The translations under genes were made by a program, and so were the position numbers. A model generated the notes under the pieces. The model did not search any database and was not told the origin of the DNA. It worked only from the letters and a program-made list of their open reading frames with translations. This document shows positions 23,630 to 33,121 of a stretch of DNA of 35,267 nucleotides, in pieces. The number at the start of each line of letters is the position of its first letter. Positions within the stretch are counted from its first letter, which is position 1. Source of the DNA: Bacteroidales bacterium (GTDB lineage Bacteria; Bacteroidota; Bacteroidia; Bacteroidales; JAADJA01); contig JALSSR010000235.1 in the NCBI GenBank assembly GCA_026984135.1, positions 1 through 35,267 on the forward strand. The letters run 5' to 3'.

Positions 23630-24037
23630 CAACAATTAAGTATCGTATTGCGTCTCCGATAGTCATCTCCGATAGGAATCGGAGCGAGACGAAGTGAAAG
23701 CGTAGATGTAATATCCGTCTAAAGCCGGACAGGTTGTACTGAATGTTGAACTAAACGGGGGATTTTATTACCGTAGCCGGCTTATACATTATTATATTGT
23801 GGAATCAATTTTTACCGGTTTTGCGGGTTCGGAATTTTTAGTACCGTTTTTCCCCTACTTTGACATTATTCTCTTAACTTCCTGCCTTTTAAATTTGTTT
23901 CCTGATGCCTTTGCGGTTCTTAGTATCTTTGAGCCTTAGTGGCAAAATAGCCGAAATTAGCCACAAAGACACCAAGGCTCAAAGAAAACACAAGGAAAAA
24001 CTCACAAAACGGGCCCATTACATTTCCCGTCGGGTGA
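23630..24037. repeat. Right diverged direct repeat bracketing the sulfatase cassette
   Basis: Same block order as 18917-19349: block A at 23630-23730, the middle block at 23788-23811 and block B at 23901-24037. In this copy block A still forms a clean hairpin CTCCGAT-agga-ATCGGAG (23667-23684), which is decayed in the left copy. GTTGAACTAAAC at 23745-23756 matches the arm of the inverted repeat at 19495-19559. No gene is seen here. Confidence 0.85.
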
Positions 24038-24093
24038 GTATCTTCACGTAAAAACATAACTTATAGTGAATATATTCATCAAAAGTATTACAC

Positions 24094-24207
24094 TTGCAAG
24101 AAAAAATATATGTATTTATTGATGAAGCCCAACGAATAAAAGGTATTGGTCTTACAATGAAAGATAATTACGGACGGATAAAGGTGCTTTTTGGTAAAAT
24201 TTTTTAA
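24094..24207 (+). pseudogene. Fragment of a DUF4143-type (AAA_14) ATPase gene
   Basis: The frame 24094-24207 encodes KIYVFIDEAQRIKGIGLTMK, the Walker B region of the AAA_14/DUF4143 ATPase family (VFIDEAQRI). Right after LTMK the expected KIITDG continues in the +1 frame and then meets a stop, so a frameshift is visible. No Walker A part or C-terminal nuclease-like domain is present. It is a decayed scrap next to the right repeat, which supports repeated turnover at this site. Confidence 0.65.
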
Positions 24208-24250
24208 TTTCAGAGAGTTTGTATTAATAAATTAACGCCTACACCCAATA

Positions 24251-24275
24251 ATTAACTATCGCATTGCGTCTCCAA
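24251..24275. repeat. Third, truncated copy of repeat block A
   Basis: ATTAACTATCGCATTGCGTC and the following TCCAA match the first 25 nt of block A at 18917 and 23630; similarity stops there. It lies just before the end of the ATP synthase operon. Confidence 0.75.
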
Positions 24276-24326
24276 CAGAATTTACTTTGAACTTTTATTA
24301 AAAATGAATTTAATAAACAGTTTAAA

Positions 24327-24339
24327 GGGTAGTTTACCC
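24327..24339 (-). terminator. Possible terminator of the ATP synthase operon
   Basis: On the minus strand GGGTA-aac-TACCC is followed by TTTAAACTGTTTATT. The stem is only 5 bp, but it lies 7 nt beyond the atpG stop. Confidence 0.4.
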
Positions 24340-24345
24340 AAAATC

Positions 24346-25236
24346 CTATCCCTTCAAAGCCTCGGCTCCGCTGACAATCTCAAGTATTTCATTTGTAATT
24401 GATGCCTGACGTGCCTTATTGTAAACAAGGTTAAGTTCTCTAAGAAGTTCGGTAGCATTATCGGTAGCCTGATGCATTGCAGTCATTCTGGCTCCGTGTT
24501 CGGATGCATTTGAATCAAGAATAGCCTTATAGAATTGCGTCCTAAGCGATTTTGGAATAAGGTCAACGACAATCTCTTGCTCGTTAGGCTCGAAAATGTA
24601 ATCAATGTTCTCGTGCTTTCCGTCACCATTTTCCTGTTCAATCGGTTCGATGGGCAAAAATTGCTCGGTAACCAATATCTGAGTTGCCGCATTTTTAAAC
24701 TGGTTATAGATGAGCTCTACCCTGTCAATCTCACCATTTGCAAACATTTCCATAACCCTGTTTGCAATCTCTGCAACATTATTAAATGAAAGATTTCCAA
24801 ATATATCATCCTCAACGCTAAGAACATTAAATTTGCGTTTTCCGTAAAACTCCGAGGCTTTTCGTCCGATTGTGATCAAGCTAAGGTTACCTGCTTTGTG
24901 TTGTTCGGCATACTTTTCATCAATCAAAACATTTGTTGCTTTGATGATATTGGCATTGAAAGCTCCACAAAGACCTCTGTTTGATGTAATCGGGATAAGA
25001 AGTACTTTATCGGGTATTCTCTGACTGGAAAAAACGCTGTTATCGTCAGAACTGTCAAGACTTGCACTGATATCGCGCAAGAGTTCCTGCAGCTTGGCAG
25101 CATAAGGACGCATCTGAATAATAGCATTTTGCGCTTTCCGCAATTTGGATGCAGCTACCATTTTCATAGCACTTGTAATCTGTTGAGTTGACTTAACAGA
25201 TGCTATTCGTGTCCTTACTTCCTTTAAACTGGCCAT
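24346..25236 (-). CDS. atpG: F-type ATP synthase subunit gamma
   Basis: 296 residues, full length. The N-terminal helix MASLKEVRTRIASVKSTQQI and SAMKMVAASKLRKAQ and the C-terminal helix (GARMTAMHQATDNATELL, then YNKARQASITNEILEIVSGA) form the coiled-coil rotor shaft that turns inside the alpha3-beta3 head. The central part carries LIPITSNRGLCGAFN. It is the last gene of the operon, 39 nt after atpA. The beta (atpD) and epsilon (atpC) genes do not follow, as is usual in Bacteroidota where they form a separate unit. Confidence 0.97.
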   Translation of the reverse strand: MASLKEVRTRIASVKSTQQITSAMKMVAASKLRKAQNAIIQMRPYAAKLQELLRDISASLDSSDDNSVFSSQRIPDKVLLIPITSNRGLCGAFNANIIKATNVLIDEKYAEQHKAGNLSLITIGRKASEFYGKRKFNVLSVEDDIFGNLSFNNVAEIANRVMEMFANGEIDRVELIYNQFKNAATQILVTEQFLPIEPIEQENGDGKHENIDYIFEPNEQEIVVDLIPKSLRTQFYKAILDSNASEHGARMTAMHQATDNATELLRELNLVYNKARQASITNEILEIVSGAEALKG

Positions 25237-25275
25237 CTATCTGTTTTTGAATTATTAAATAGTGCTTGCAGCAAA

Positions 25276-26859
25276 TTATTTTGTATATTTTTTACTCAAT
25301 TCTTTAGCAACATCTTCAAGAGTTTTTAAAACCTCGTCGTTTAAGACTCCCTGACGCAATGTATCAAGAACGTCCCTGTGTTTCGTATCGAGGAAACTCA
25401 GATACTCCTCTTCAAACAACCTGACTCTGTCAACAGGAATATCCATAAGCAAACCTTTTGTTCCACAGTAAATTATAGCGATTTGCTTTTCTACAGGTAC
25501 AGGTGCGTACTGAGGTTGTTTCAGTATCTCAACATTTCTTTTTCCCTTATCCAGAACTGCCAAAGTAGAAGCATCCAGGTCGGAACCGAATTTTGAAAAT
25601 GCTTCCAGTTCACGAAACTGAGCCTGGTCGAGCTTAAGGGTTCCTGCAATTTTTTTCATCGCCTTGATCTGTGCATTACCACCAACCCTTGATACGGAAA
25701 TACCGACATTAATAGCAGGTCTGACACCCGCGTTGAACAGGTTTGTCTCAAGGAATATTTGTCCGTCCGTAATGGAGATGACGTTAGTGGGAATGTAAGC
25801 GGAAACGTCACCCGCCTGAGTTTCGATAATAGGAAGTGCCGTCAGCGAACCGCCGCCTTTAACTATGGGCTTGATAGATTCAGGCAGATCATTCATATTT
25901 TTTGCTATATCATCGGAGTCAATGATTTTAGCTGCGCGCTCAAGTAGTCTGGAGTGCAGGTAGAAAACGTCTCCCGGGTATGCTTCACGTCCCGGCGGAC
26001 GACGCAGCAGCAGCGAAACCTCACGATAAGCAACAGCCTGTTTTGACAGGTCATCATAAATAATCAGTGCAGGCCGTCCCGTATCTCTGAAATATTCACC
26101 GATGGCAGCACCGGCAAAAGGAGCATAAAACTGCATGGCAGCAGGGTCGGAAGCCGTAGCCGAAACAATGATTGTGTAATCCATTGCACCTGCATCCTCA
26201 AGTGTTTTTTGTATGTTTGCAATTGAAGAACCTTTTTGACCTACGGCAACATAAATACAAAATACAGGCTCCCCTTTATCGTAATACTGTTTCTGATTGA
26301 TGATCGTATCAATGGCAATAGCTGTTTTTCCGGTTTGGCGGTCTCCGATAATAAGTTCACGCTGTCCTCTGCCGATGGGGATCATAGCGTCAATGGCTTT
26401 GATACCCGTTTGAAGCGGTTCGTTAACAGGCTGGCGGTAGATAACGCCGGGTGCTTTTCTTTCCAGAGGGCAAAGAATTTTTTCACCTTCTATGGGACCT
26501 TTCCCGTCAATGGGTTCACCGAGAGTATTAATAACTCTTCCGAGCATCTTTTCACTTACACCGATAGATGCAATTTCATTGGTACGTCTGGCTTTGTCAC
26601 CTTCCATAATACCTGTTGCATCACCGAGAAGAACAACACCGACGTTGTCTTCCTCAAGGTTCATCACGATTGCCATAAGTCCGGTTTTCTCAAACTCTAC
26701 CAACTCACCGGCCTGAGCATTTGTTAATCCGTAGATTCGTGCTATACCATCTCCTATTTGCAATACGGTACCTACCTCTTCAAGTTGGGTTTCATCTGCA
26801 AAACCCGATAACTGTTGTCTTAGTATCGCGGATACTTCAGCTGGTTTTATTTCTGCCAT
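25276..26859 (-). CDS. atpA: F-type ATP synthase subunit alpha
   Basis: 527 residues, full length. The P-loop is GDRQTGKT at 172-179. Family marks include [59 protein letters not shown] (given here in part as [13 protein letters not shown]) and the arginine finger region [10 protein letters not shown]. It forms the non-catalytic nucleotide sites of the F1 head. The start ATG 26859 lies 21 nt after the atpH stop. Nothing unusual is seen. Confidence 0.98.
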   Translation of the reverse strand: MAEIKPAEVSAILRQQLSGFADETQLEEVGTVLQIGDGIARIYGLTNAQAGELVEFEKTGLMAIVMNLEEDNVGVVLLGDATGIMEGDKARRTNEIASIGVSEKMLGRVINTLGEPIDGKGPIEGEKILCPLERKAPGVIYRQPVNEPLQTGIKAIDAMIPIGRGQRELIIGDRQTGKTAIAIDTIINQKQYYDKGEPVFCIYVAVGQKGSSIANIQKTLEDAGAMDYTIIVSATASDPAAMQFYAPFAGAAIGEYFRDTGRPALIIYDDLSKQAVAYREVSLLLRRPPGREAYPGDVFYLHSRLLERAAKIIDSDDIAKNMNDLPESIKPIVKGGGSLTALPIIETQAGDVSAYIPTNVISITDGQIFLETNLFNAGVRPAINVGISVSRVGGNAQIKAMKKIAGTLKLDQAQFRELEAFSKFGSDLDASTLAVLDKGKRNVEILKQPQYAPVPVEKQIAIIYCGTKGLLMDIPVDRVRLFEEEYLSFLDTKHRDVLDTLRQGVLNDEVLKTLEDVAKELSKKYTK

Positions 26860-26880
26860 TTTTATCTGTTTTTTTCTAAA

Positions 26881-27438
26881 TTAAAATCCTTTAATATATA
26901 AATTAGAATCAAATTCCTTTTTTAACTTTTTGATTTTATGCCTGATACTTGCATCATATTCAAAGTCATCATAATCAAGCACAAAGCCGCCGATAATATT
27001 TTCATCAACAACTTCCTTCAGTTTTACCGTAGCTTTTGTCTCTTTTTCTATCAAATCAACTATCCTTTTCATTACATCCTTTTCAACTTTAACCGCAGTA
27101 GTAAGGTTGGCTGTTATGATATTATTATATTCGTTATAAAGCTCCTGGAACTCCTCCGCCACATCACTGATATATGCTTCACGTCCGTTGTCGGTAAGTA
27201 TGTACAGGAATTTTAATGTAACATTCTGTACTTTATTTTCAAATATTGCCTTAAGGATAGCTTTCTTTTTCTTCGGCTTAAGTACCGGATTACGCAAAAG
27301 GTGAATCAGTTCTTTACTTTGTTTTACAACGCTGTCAATGAGTATCATATCATTATTTATCTCATTGAGAATTTTCTTCTCAAGAGCAAGTTCAAAAACT
27401 GCTTTTGCGTATCTCGATGCTAAAATTTTTCCTTTCAT
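26881..27438 (-). CDS. atpH: F-type ATP synthase subunit delta
   Basis: 185 residues. It begins KGKILASRYAKAVFELALEK and ends with the conserved IIGGFVLDYDDFEYDASIRHKI pattern (seen as IIGGFVLDYDDFEYDASI) of the delta/OSCP family. It links the F1 head to the peripheral stalk made by AtpF. It starts 19 nt after atpF and is followed 21 nt later by atpA, fitting one operon. Confidence 0.95.
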   Translation of the reverse strand: MKGKILASRYAKAVFELALEKKILNEINNDMILIDSVVKQSKELIHLLRNPVLKPKKKKAILKAIFENKVQNVTLKFLYILTDNGREAYISDVAEEFQELYNEYNNIITANLTTAVKVEKDVMKRIVDLIEKETKATVKLKEVVDENIIGGFVLDYDDFEYDASIRHKIKKLKKEFDSNLYIKGF

Positions 27439-27457
27439 ATTTTAAATGTAAGGATGA

Positions 27458-27952
27458 CTAATTAAACTTTATTTCACTTACCAGTTTGTCAATAAGTTCT
27501 TTCTGCTTGCCTTTTGCTTTTAATTCCTCTTTCAGGATTTTTTCGGCAATTTCAATAGAAAGGGTTGCAATCTGGTTTTTAAGATCGTGAACGGCAGCAC
27601 TTTTTTCATTTTCTATTGTTACGAGTGCTCCCTCAACAATTCTGTTGGCTTCTACCTGTGCTTTTTCTTTAGCCTCAAGGATAATGCTGTCTTTCATCTT
27701 CCGGGCATCCTTCAGAATATTATCCCGCTCTTCTTTGGCTTCCTGAAGCAGTTTCTCGTTGTCAGCCTTAAGATTTTTCATTTCCTCACGAGCCTTTTCA
27801 GCAGCATTCAATGCTTCATCAATTGACTTTTCTCTCTCTTTAAGTCCGTTGAGAATAGGCTTCCAGGCAAATTTCTTAAGGATAAAAATAACAATAAGGA
27901 ATGACAATGTCATCCAAAAAATCAATCCTATACCGGGTTGTATTAATTCCAT
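27458..27952 (-). CDS. atpF: F-type ATP synthase subunit b
   Basis: 164 residues. One N-terminal membrane helix (GLIFWMTLSFLIVIFILKKF) is followed by KPILNGLKEREKSIDEALN and a long charged coiled coil to the C-terminus, the peripheral stalk of the synthase. Only one b gene is present, so the stalk is probably a homodimer. The gap to atpE upstream is 97 nt and holds a strong hairpin. Confidence 0.96.
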   Translation of the reverse strand: MELIQPGIGLIFWMTLSFLIVIFILKKFAWKPILNGLKEREKSIDEALNAAEKAREEMKNLKADNEKLLQEAKEERDNILKDARKMKDSIILEAKEKAQVEANRIVEGALVTIENEKSAAVHDLKNQIATLSIEIAEKILKEELKAKGKQKELIDKLVSEIKFN

Positions 27953-27996
27953 TTTAAAATATATTTATTTAATAATCAATATTTTCATTTTTTAAA

Positions 27997-28033
27997 ATCC
28001 GTATATTCCGGCCAACCGCCGGAATATACGGAT
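27997..28033 (-). terminator. Strong hairpin between atpE and atpF
   Basis: Arms 27997-28012 and 28018-28033 (ATCCGTATATTCCGGC and its reverse complement) make a perfect 16-bp stem with a 5-nt loop. On the minus strand it is followed by only a short T-run (GGATTTTAAAA), so it may end part of the transcripts after atpE or protect the atpE 3' end. It divides the operon after the c-subunit gene. Confidence 0.7.
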
Positions 28034-28049
28034 AACCGTTTGTATGCTC

Positions 28050-28331
<282 letters not shown>

Positions 28332-28389
28332 TTAAATGAATAATGAAATTTAATTTCTATTTTTTAATTATTTTAATTTTTTTTATTGT

Positions 28390-28437
28390 GAGACGCACTT
28401 CCGTGTCTCTTTTTTTTAAGACACACGTCCGTGTGTC
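28390..28437. repeat. Two tandem palindromes between atpB and atpE
   Basis: GAGACGCACTTCCGTGTCTC (28390-28409, one mismatch pair) and GACACACGTCCGTGTGTC (28420-28437, perfect with 4-nt loop) are related sequences separated by 10 nt. Their T-run is on the plus strand, so they are poor terminators for the operon. They look like members of a dispersed palindrome family and could shape processing of the atpB-atpE message. Confidence 0.75.
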
Positions 28438-28457
28438 TCTACCTTTCCGTTTCAAAT

Positions 28458-29525
28458 TTAATGATGTTCCTCTGTTGCCATTCCGAAATAGAGGGCAGAC
28501 AACAAGGTAAATACATAGGCCTGAATAAATGAAACCAGCAGGTCGAGAATGATCATAAAAACTGAAAATCCTACAGACACGACGGAAACTCCATATCCAA
28601 GTCCTACGTTAATCTTTCCGAAAATAAATATCAGACCTATAAAACCAAGAACTATAATGTGTCCTGCCGACATATTGGCAAAGAGACGAACCATCAGTAC
28701 GAAAGGTTTTGTAAAAATACCCATTATTTCAACTATGGGCATCAATGGAACCGGAATTTTTAGCCACCAGGGAACTCCCGGGGTATTAATAATATGTACC
28801 CAATAGTTTTTATTGCCCACAACTGTTGTAATAATAAATGTAAAAACAGCCATTACTCCGGTGATAGCGAGATTCCCCGTCAGGTTAGCTCCAAACGGGA
28901 AAAACGGTATCAGTCCGAACAGGTTGTTGAAAAATATAAAAAAGAAAATTGTAAGCAGATACGGCATATATCTCTCATACTTCTTCTCTCCGATGGAACT
29001 TTTGGCAATATCGTCTCTGACAAAAATGATTAAAGGCTCAAATAACGATTGCATTCCCTTTGGTGCAGTGTTCGGATTCTTTTTATAACGGTTTGCAATG
29101 GAAATGAAAACCCATAATAAAATGAAAATGCTGATAAAAAGTGCCATTACATTCTTTGTAATGGAAATGTCAAGAGGTATTTCACCGGTTTCGGTGTTTA
29201 CTATCTTGCCCTTGTTTGGTCCTTCCGTTTCCAGCTTATATCCTTTATATGTGGCATGACCGTGCTCGAACTTACTCGACATAAAAACAACGAACTTGCC
29301 GTTATCAATCAATATTACCGGTAACGGAATGGTGACCGGTGTGTGACCAATATCCATAATATGCCAGTCGTGATGATCGATTATATGCTCGATTATCATC
29401 TTTCCCGTGTTCAATTCTCCTTCAGCTACAATCTCCTCATCTTCATGAAGTTTGGTCTCATCATTACCAAATGATACAAGAAATGCCAGTGTAAAAAGAA
29501 TTGTTAAAAATATTGAACTTCGCAT
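28458..29525 (-). CDS. atpB: F-type ATP synthase subunit a
   Basis: 355 residues, longer than the about 270 of E. coli because of an N-terminal extension: a signal-peptide-like segment (SIFLTILFTLAFLVSFG) and about 100 periplasmic residues rich in His/Asp/Glu (EHIIDHHDWHIMDIGHTP), as known for Bacteroidota. The membrane part follows from about residue 128, with the essential arginine in FVLMVRLFANMSAGHII and the C-terminal helix IQAYVFTLLSALYFGM. It forms the proton half-channels against the c ring. It is the first gene of the operon here; no atpI is seen upstream. Confidence 0.96.
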   Translation of the reverse strand: MRSSIFLTILFTLAFLVSFGNDETKLHEDEEIVAEGELNTGKMIIEHIIDHHDWHIMDIGHTPVTIPLPVILIDNGKFVVFMSSKFEHGHATYKGYKLETEGPNKGKIVNTETGEIPLDISITKNVMALFISIFILLWVFISIANRYKKNPNTAPKGMQSLFEPLIIFVRDDIAKSSIGEKKYERYMPYLLTIFFFIFFNNLFGLIPFFPFGANLTGNLAITGVMAVFTFIITTVVGNKNYWVHIINTPGVPWWLKIPVPLMPIVEIMGIFTKPFVLMVRLFANMSAGHIIVLGFIGLIFIFGKINVGLGYGVSVVSVGFSVFMIILDLLVSFIQAYVFTLLSALYFGMATEEHH

Positions 29526-29952
29526 CCTGATGTTATCGTTCTGTTTTATAATAATTTAATTATTTAATCATTCATTTTGAAAACGGGTGCAATTTTACAA
29601 ATAAATACTGAAATATTGAAATAAAATTATACACAATTGTAAAAAAAAATAAAATAACGATTTTACGGAAAACGGAAAACATCGGTAAAATGTTTAAAAA
29701 TGAAGGAAAAACAATAAAAAGTGCTATCGGTTAAGGATTGTTATTATCGTTACCTTTATTACAGGAAGTAACAAGAAATATGGCTGATGTTAGTATCGGA
29801 AGTTTAACGCCACGAAAAGTATCTTATGCCTGGTTAAGACAGAAATATATTGTTTAAATTAATTCTTAACGAATTTACAATAACTCCAAACAACTTATTA
29901 CTTTTGTAAACTGTCTAAAGAGATGAAATATAAATAGCGAAACATCCAATAT
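29526..29952. other. 427-nt divergent intergenic region
   Basis: It separates atpB (minus) from the BNR gene (plus) and should hold both promoters. Only the plus-strand promoter is clear. A 25-codon frame at 29780-29857 starts with ATG and encodes TPRKVSYAWLRQKYIV; I do not recognise it and it may be chance or a gene scrap. No RNA gene or inverted repeat was noticed. Confidence 0.6.
29899..29906 (+). promoter_or_regulatory. -7 element TACTTTTG of the BNR-repeat gene
   Basis: Consensus match about 47 nt before ATG 29953. The -33 word is weak (TTTA at 29874-29877, 21-nt spacer). Confidence 0.55.
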
Positions 29953-32652
29953 ATGAATAAAAAAACTACAATTTCCGTAATTTTGATTATTTCGGCAGTT
30001 TTATTAACGGGTCTTTCTTTTCTTAACTCGCTTAATATCAATAAGAGAGCCGAATACGACCGTTTTCTTGCACAGGAGTATGAACGCACCGAAAAACTTA
30101 TCAATACAAATAAAAAGAAGAGGGATAATCCTGAAAATCCCGAGCTTGCTGCAATGCAAAACTGGTTTATGACTTTCGATCCGGAACTTAAAAGAGTCCC
30201 GACCGAAAGATTGACCGATGCAACGAAGCTGGTAACAGCACTTGACAAAAAGCAGGTATTGAAATCGGGTAATGTTATTGACTGGACCGAAACAAACTCA
30301 AATATGGGAGGGCGTACGAGAGGCATTATGTGGGATCCCAATGAAGAGAATAAAGTATGGGCTTGTTCGGTTACGGGTGGTCTTTGGTATAATAATGATA
30401 TTTCAGGCAACACCAACTGGCAGCAGGTTGATGATTTCTGGCCGGGACTTGCAACAAGCTGTATTGCTTATGACCCTGACGAACCTGAAACATTTTATGT
30501 GGGAACCGGTGAATATCAAACTGCAAGAATAATTTACAGGGAATCATCGGGTGTCGGATACGGCATTTGGAAGTCAACGGATGGAGGAGAAACCTGGGAA
30601 GTGATTCCTTCGACGACTAATTTTAAATATGTTTCGGATATTGTTGTAGATGATAATGGTGGTTATATATATGCCGGTGTCGTGTCGGGCACATATCACG
30701 GCATTAATCAGGTAAGTGAACCTTCCGACGGTCTTTACAGGTCGGATGACGGCGGCGAAACCTGGGAGCAGGTACTTCCCGATATTGCAGGTGAGGATGT
30801 TCCCTATGCACCTGCCGACATTGAGGTTTCAGCTGACGGAAGAATATTTATCGGCACTATGAAAAACCTTGACGGTAACGGTGGAGCTACAATACTTTGG
30901 TCCGACAGCGGTGACCCCGGAAGTTGGACTGTTTTCGACTATTATGAAACTATTATTCCCAACGACCCCGATTATCCTGTCCCGGGAAGGGTCGTTCTCG
31001 GTTCCGCACCTTCGGACCCGGCTGTTGTTTATGCAATAGTCGGCGCTGGGTGGCTCAGCAGTTCAAACTTCAATTATGCCAGAGGAAGGTATGTGTTGCG
31101 TTCCGAGGATGGCGGTGAAACCTGGATTGAAAAAACGTTGCCGGGTGGAGATCCCTCCTGGGCAACTCTCTCCTGGCATGCATTTGAGGTTGAAGTCAAC
31201 CCGGAAGACCCTGATAATGTATTCCTTGGCGGACTCGACCTTTGGAAATCAACCAATGGCGGAAATTCCTGGACACAGGTCTCATTTTGGTACTATAGTA
31301 ACGATTATGTCCATGCCGACCAGCACTGGTGCCGTTATAAACCAGGCTCATCCGATATTGCAATATTCAGTACCGACGGAGGTATTTTCTATTCTGAAAA
31401 TGCATCGGCAGGATATCCCGACTTTGTGGAAAAAAGTAATAATCTGAACACTTTGCAGTTTTATGTTGCCGATATTTATCCCGCAGCCGGTCAGAATACC
31501 TTTGTAGGAGGTTTGCAGGATAATGGCTCAATCCTTTATCAGGGACAACCTTTAACCACCGATGATATGATTGACGGTGGTGACGGTGCCTATTGCTTTT
31601 TCGATGAAACACAACCCCAATATATGATAACTTCCATATATTACAACAGCTATACTTTGTTTAATAATTTCAATAATTATACGAGTTTCGGGGATTACGG
31701 TACGGGAGTTTTTATTAATCCCTGTGATTATGACAGTAAAAACAATATACTTTTTGCAAATAAGTGCCAGTTTAACGGTAGTGATGCCAATAAAATATTA
31801 CGTTATTCGGGTATTCCCAATCCCTCGGGCAGCACCATTACTTTGAGTACAGGTCTTTCAACATATTTTTCAAATATAAAGGTTTCACCCAATTCTCCTG
31901 ACGGAACTGCAACACTGTTTGTCGGATCGCAAAACGGCAGGCTCTTTAAGGTTACAAATGCCCAGGCAACACCCGAGACCGAAGAAATAGGTTCAACGGA
32001 TTTCCCGGCTGCATACATTTCCTGCATTGAAGTGGGCGGTTCCGACGATACTTTGATAGCTGCCTTCTCAAACTACGGTGTTTCAAAAGTTTGGCTGACA
32101 TTCGACGGTGGTTCAAACTGGACAAATATAACAAATAACCTGCCCGATGTTCCTGTACGGTGGGCTTTGTTTCATCCCCAAAATGCCAAACAGGTCATTC
32201 TGGCAACGGAACTCGGTGTATGGATGACCGATGATGTGTCGGCTCCCGGATTTGAGTGGGAACATGATGCCTCATTCCCCAATGTCAGGGTTGATAACCT
32301 GCAAATAAGAAGAGCCGACAACACACTTTTGGTGGCAACGCACGGACGCGGTTTGTGGTACGGAACCTGGAATTATAATCCGGCAACTTCCGTGAAAGAA
32401 ATATCCCGAATGGATTTTAAGGTATTCCCGAATCCGACGGACGGGATTGTAAATGTTGCAATTGCGGGAAAACGGATGGGAAATTGCAGAGTTATGGTTT
32501 CGGATATAAACGGAAGAATTGTTCTTGAAAAGGATTTTGATGCAAGAAACGGTGATGTTGCTCTTAACCTCACTGAAAATGCCAAAGGTATTTATTTTGT
32601 GAAGGTAGAAGGCGGCGGGAAAAGTTATACTGAAAAGATGGTTTTGAGATAG
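29953..32652 (+). CDS. Secreted sortilin/BNR-repeat beta-propeller protein with T9SS sorting domain
   Basis: 899 residues. An N-terminal hydrophobic segment (about 6-26) serves as signal or anchor. From about residue 110 the protein is a large beta-propeller with Asp-box repeats (S/T-x-D/N-G-G-x-x-W): STDGGETWE, SDDGGETWE, SEDGGETWI, STNGGNSWT and TFDGGSNWT. This is the VPS10/sortilin or glycosyl-hydrolase-like propeller found in many Bacteroidota secreted proteins; catalytic residues of sialidases are not evident, so enzyme activity cannot be claimed. The C-terminus from about 820 is a T9SS type A sorting domain (DFKVFPNPTDGIVNV, GRIVLEKDF, GIYFVKV). It is a single gene with its own promoter. 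It may bind proteins or glycans outside the cell. Confidence 0.9.
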   Translation: MNKKTTISVILIISAVLLTGLSFLNSLNINKRAEYDRFLAQEYERTEKLINTNKKKRDNPENPELAAMQNWFMTFDPELKRVPTERLTDATKLVTALDKKQVLKSGNVIDWTETNSNMGGRTRGIMWDPNEENKVWACSVTGGLWYNNDISGNTNWQQVDDFWPGLATSCIAYDPDEPETFYVGTGEYQTARIIYRESSGVGYGIWKSTDGGETWEVIPSTTNFKYVSDIVVDDNGGYIYAGVVSGTYHGINQVSEPSDGLYRSDDGGETWEQVLPDIAGEDVPYAPADIEVSADGRIFIGTMKNLDGNGGATILWSDSGDPGSWTVFDYYETIIPNDPDYPVPGRVVLGSAPSDPAVVYAIVGAGWLSSSNFNYARGRYVLRSEDGGETWIEKTLPGGDPSWATLSWHAFEVEVNPEDPDNVFLGGLDLWKSTNGGNSWTQVSFWYYSNDYVHADQHWCRYKPGSSDIAIFSTDGGIFYSENASAGYPDFVEKSNNLNTLQFYVADIYPAAGQNTFVGGLQDNGSILYQGQPLTTDDMIDGGDGAYCFFDETQPQYMITSIYYNSYTLFNNFNNYTSFGDYGTGVFINPCDYDSKNNILFANKCQFNGSDANKILRYSGIPNPSGSTITLSTGLSTYFSNIKVSPNSPDGTATLFVGSQNGRLFKVTNAQATPETEEIGSTDFPAAYISCIEVGGSDDTLIAAFSNYGVSKVWLTFDGGSNWTNITNNLPDVPVRWALFHPQNAKQVILATELGVWMTDDVSAPGFEWEHDASFPNVRVDNLQIRRADNTLLVATHGRGLWYGTWNYNPATSVKEISRMDFKVFPNPTDGIVNVAIAGKRMGNCRVMVSDINGRIVLEKDFDARNGDVALNLTENAKGIYFVKVEGGGKSYTEKMVLR

Positions 32653-32704
32653 TTGGCATTAGCTTTAAAACCGTCGAACAACATTTTTAAATGGATAAAT
32701 CTAT

Positions 32705-33121
32705 ATGAAAATCAAAAGTAAAAATACAAGATTATGGATTGCACGAATTATTGTTTTTGTTCTATTGCCTATAATTATTTTTCTTACTCTTTATTTTACT
32801 GATAATTTAAATATTTTTTACAATAAGGTTCAAGAGAAAATTACTAATGCAAGCATAATTTCTATTGTTGTTACTATACTACTTTTTTTCTGGGATATTA
32901 TGAAATCTCGGGTTTCAGATTATGTTTCCGAACAACTCTTTCCAAGTGAAACAAAACAAATAAAAAAAGATACAAGCGAAATTAAGGAAAGACAAATTTC
33001 GCATGGTAAAACTTTAAAAGAGATATTGGAAAATGTTAATTTTAATCCTGCAATCATTAGGAATTATCTTCAGAAACTTTCCAGCATTAATTCATTGGAA
33101 GAAAAAATAAAACAAATATAA
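32705..33121 (+). CDS. N-terminal part of a membrane/TPR protein, ended by an in-frame TAA
   Basis: 138 residues with two membrane helices (about 11-31 and 50-65) and then a charged, probably coiled-coil cytosolic stretch (QIKKDTSEIKERQISHGKTL). The TAA at 33119-33121 ends the frame, but the very same frame stays open for another 225 codons to 33799. The simplest reading is one gene of about 364 codons broken by a nonsense mutation. Alternatives are a real short membrane protein with a separate downstream gene, stop-codon readthrough, or a sequencing error. No function is recognisable in this part. It starts 52 nt after the BNR gene without a clear promoter of its own. Confidence 0.7.
   Translation: MKIKSKNTRLWIARIIVFVLLPIIIFLTLYFTDNLNIFYNKVQEKITNASIISIVVTILLFFWDIMKSRVSDYVSEQLFPSETKQIKKDTSEIKERQISHGKTLKEILENVNFNPAIIRNYLQKLSSINSLEEKIKQI

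Noticed and set aside
26236-26727. 163-codon plus-strand frame antisense to atpA
   Set aside because: It mirrors a highly conserved atpA coding region, has no family-like composition and no promoter; a shadow frame.
28390-28437. Terminator of atpB transcript
   Set aside because: The T-run is on the plus strand, opposite to the operon, so the palindromes do not form a normal intrinsic terminator for it.
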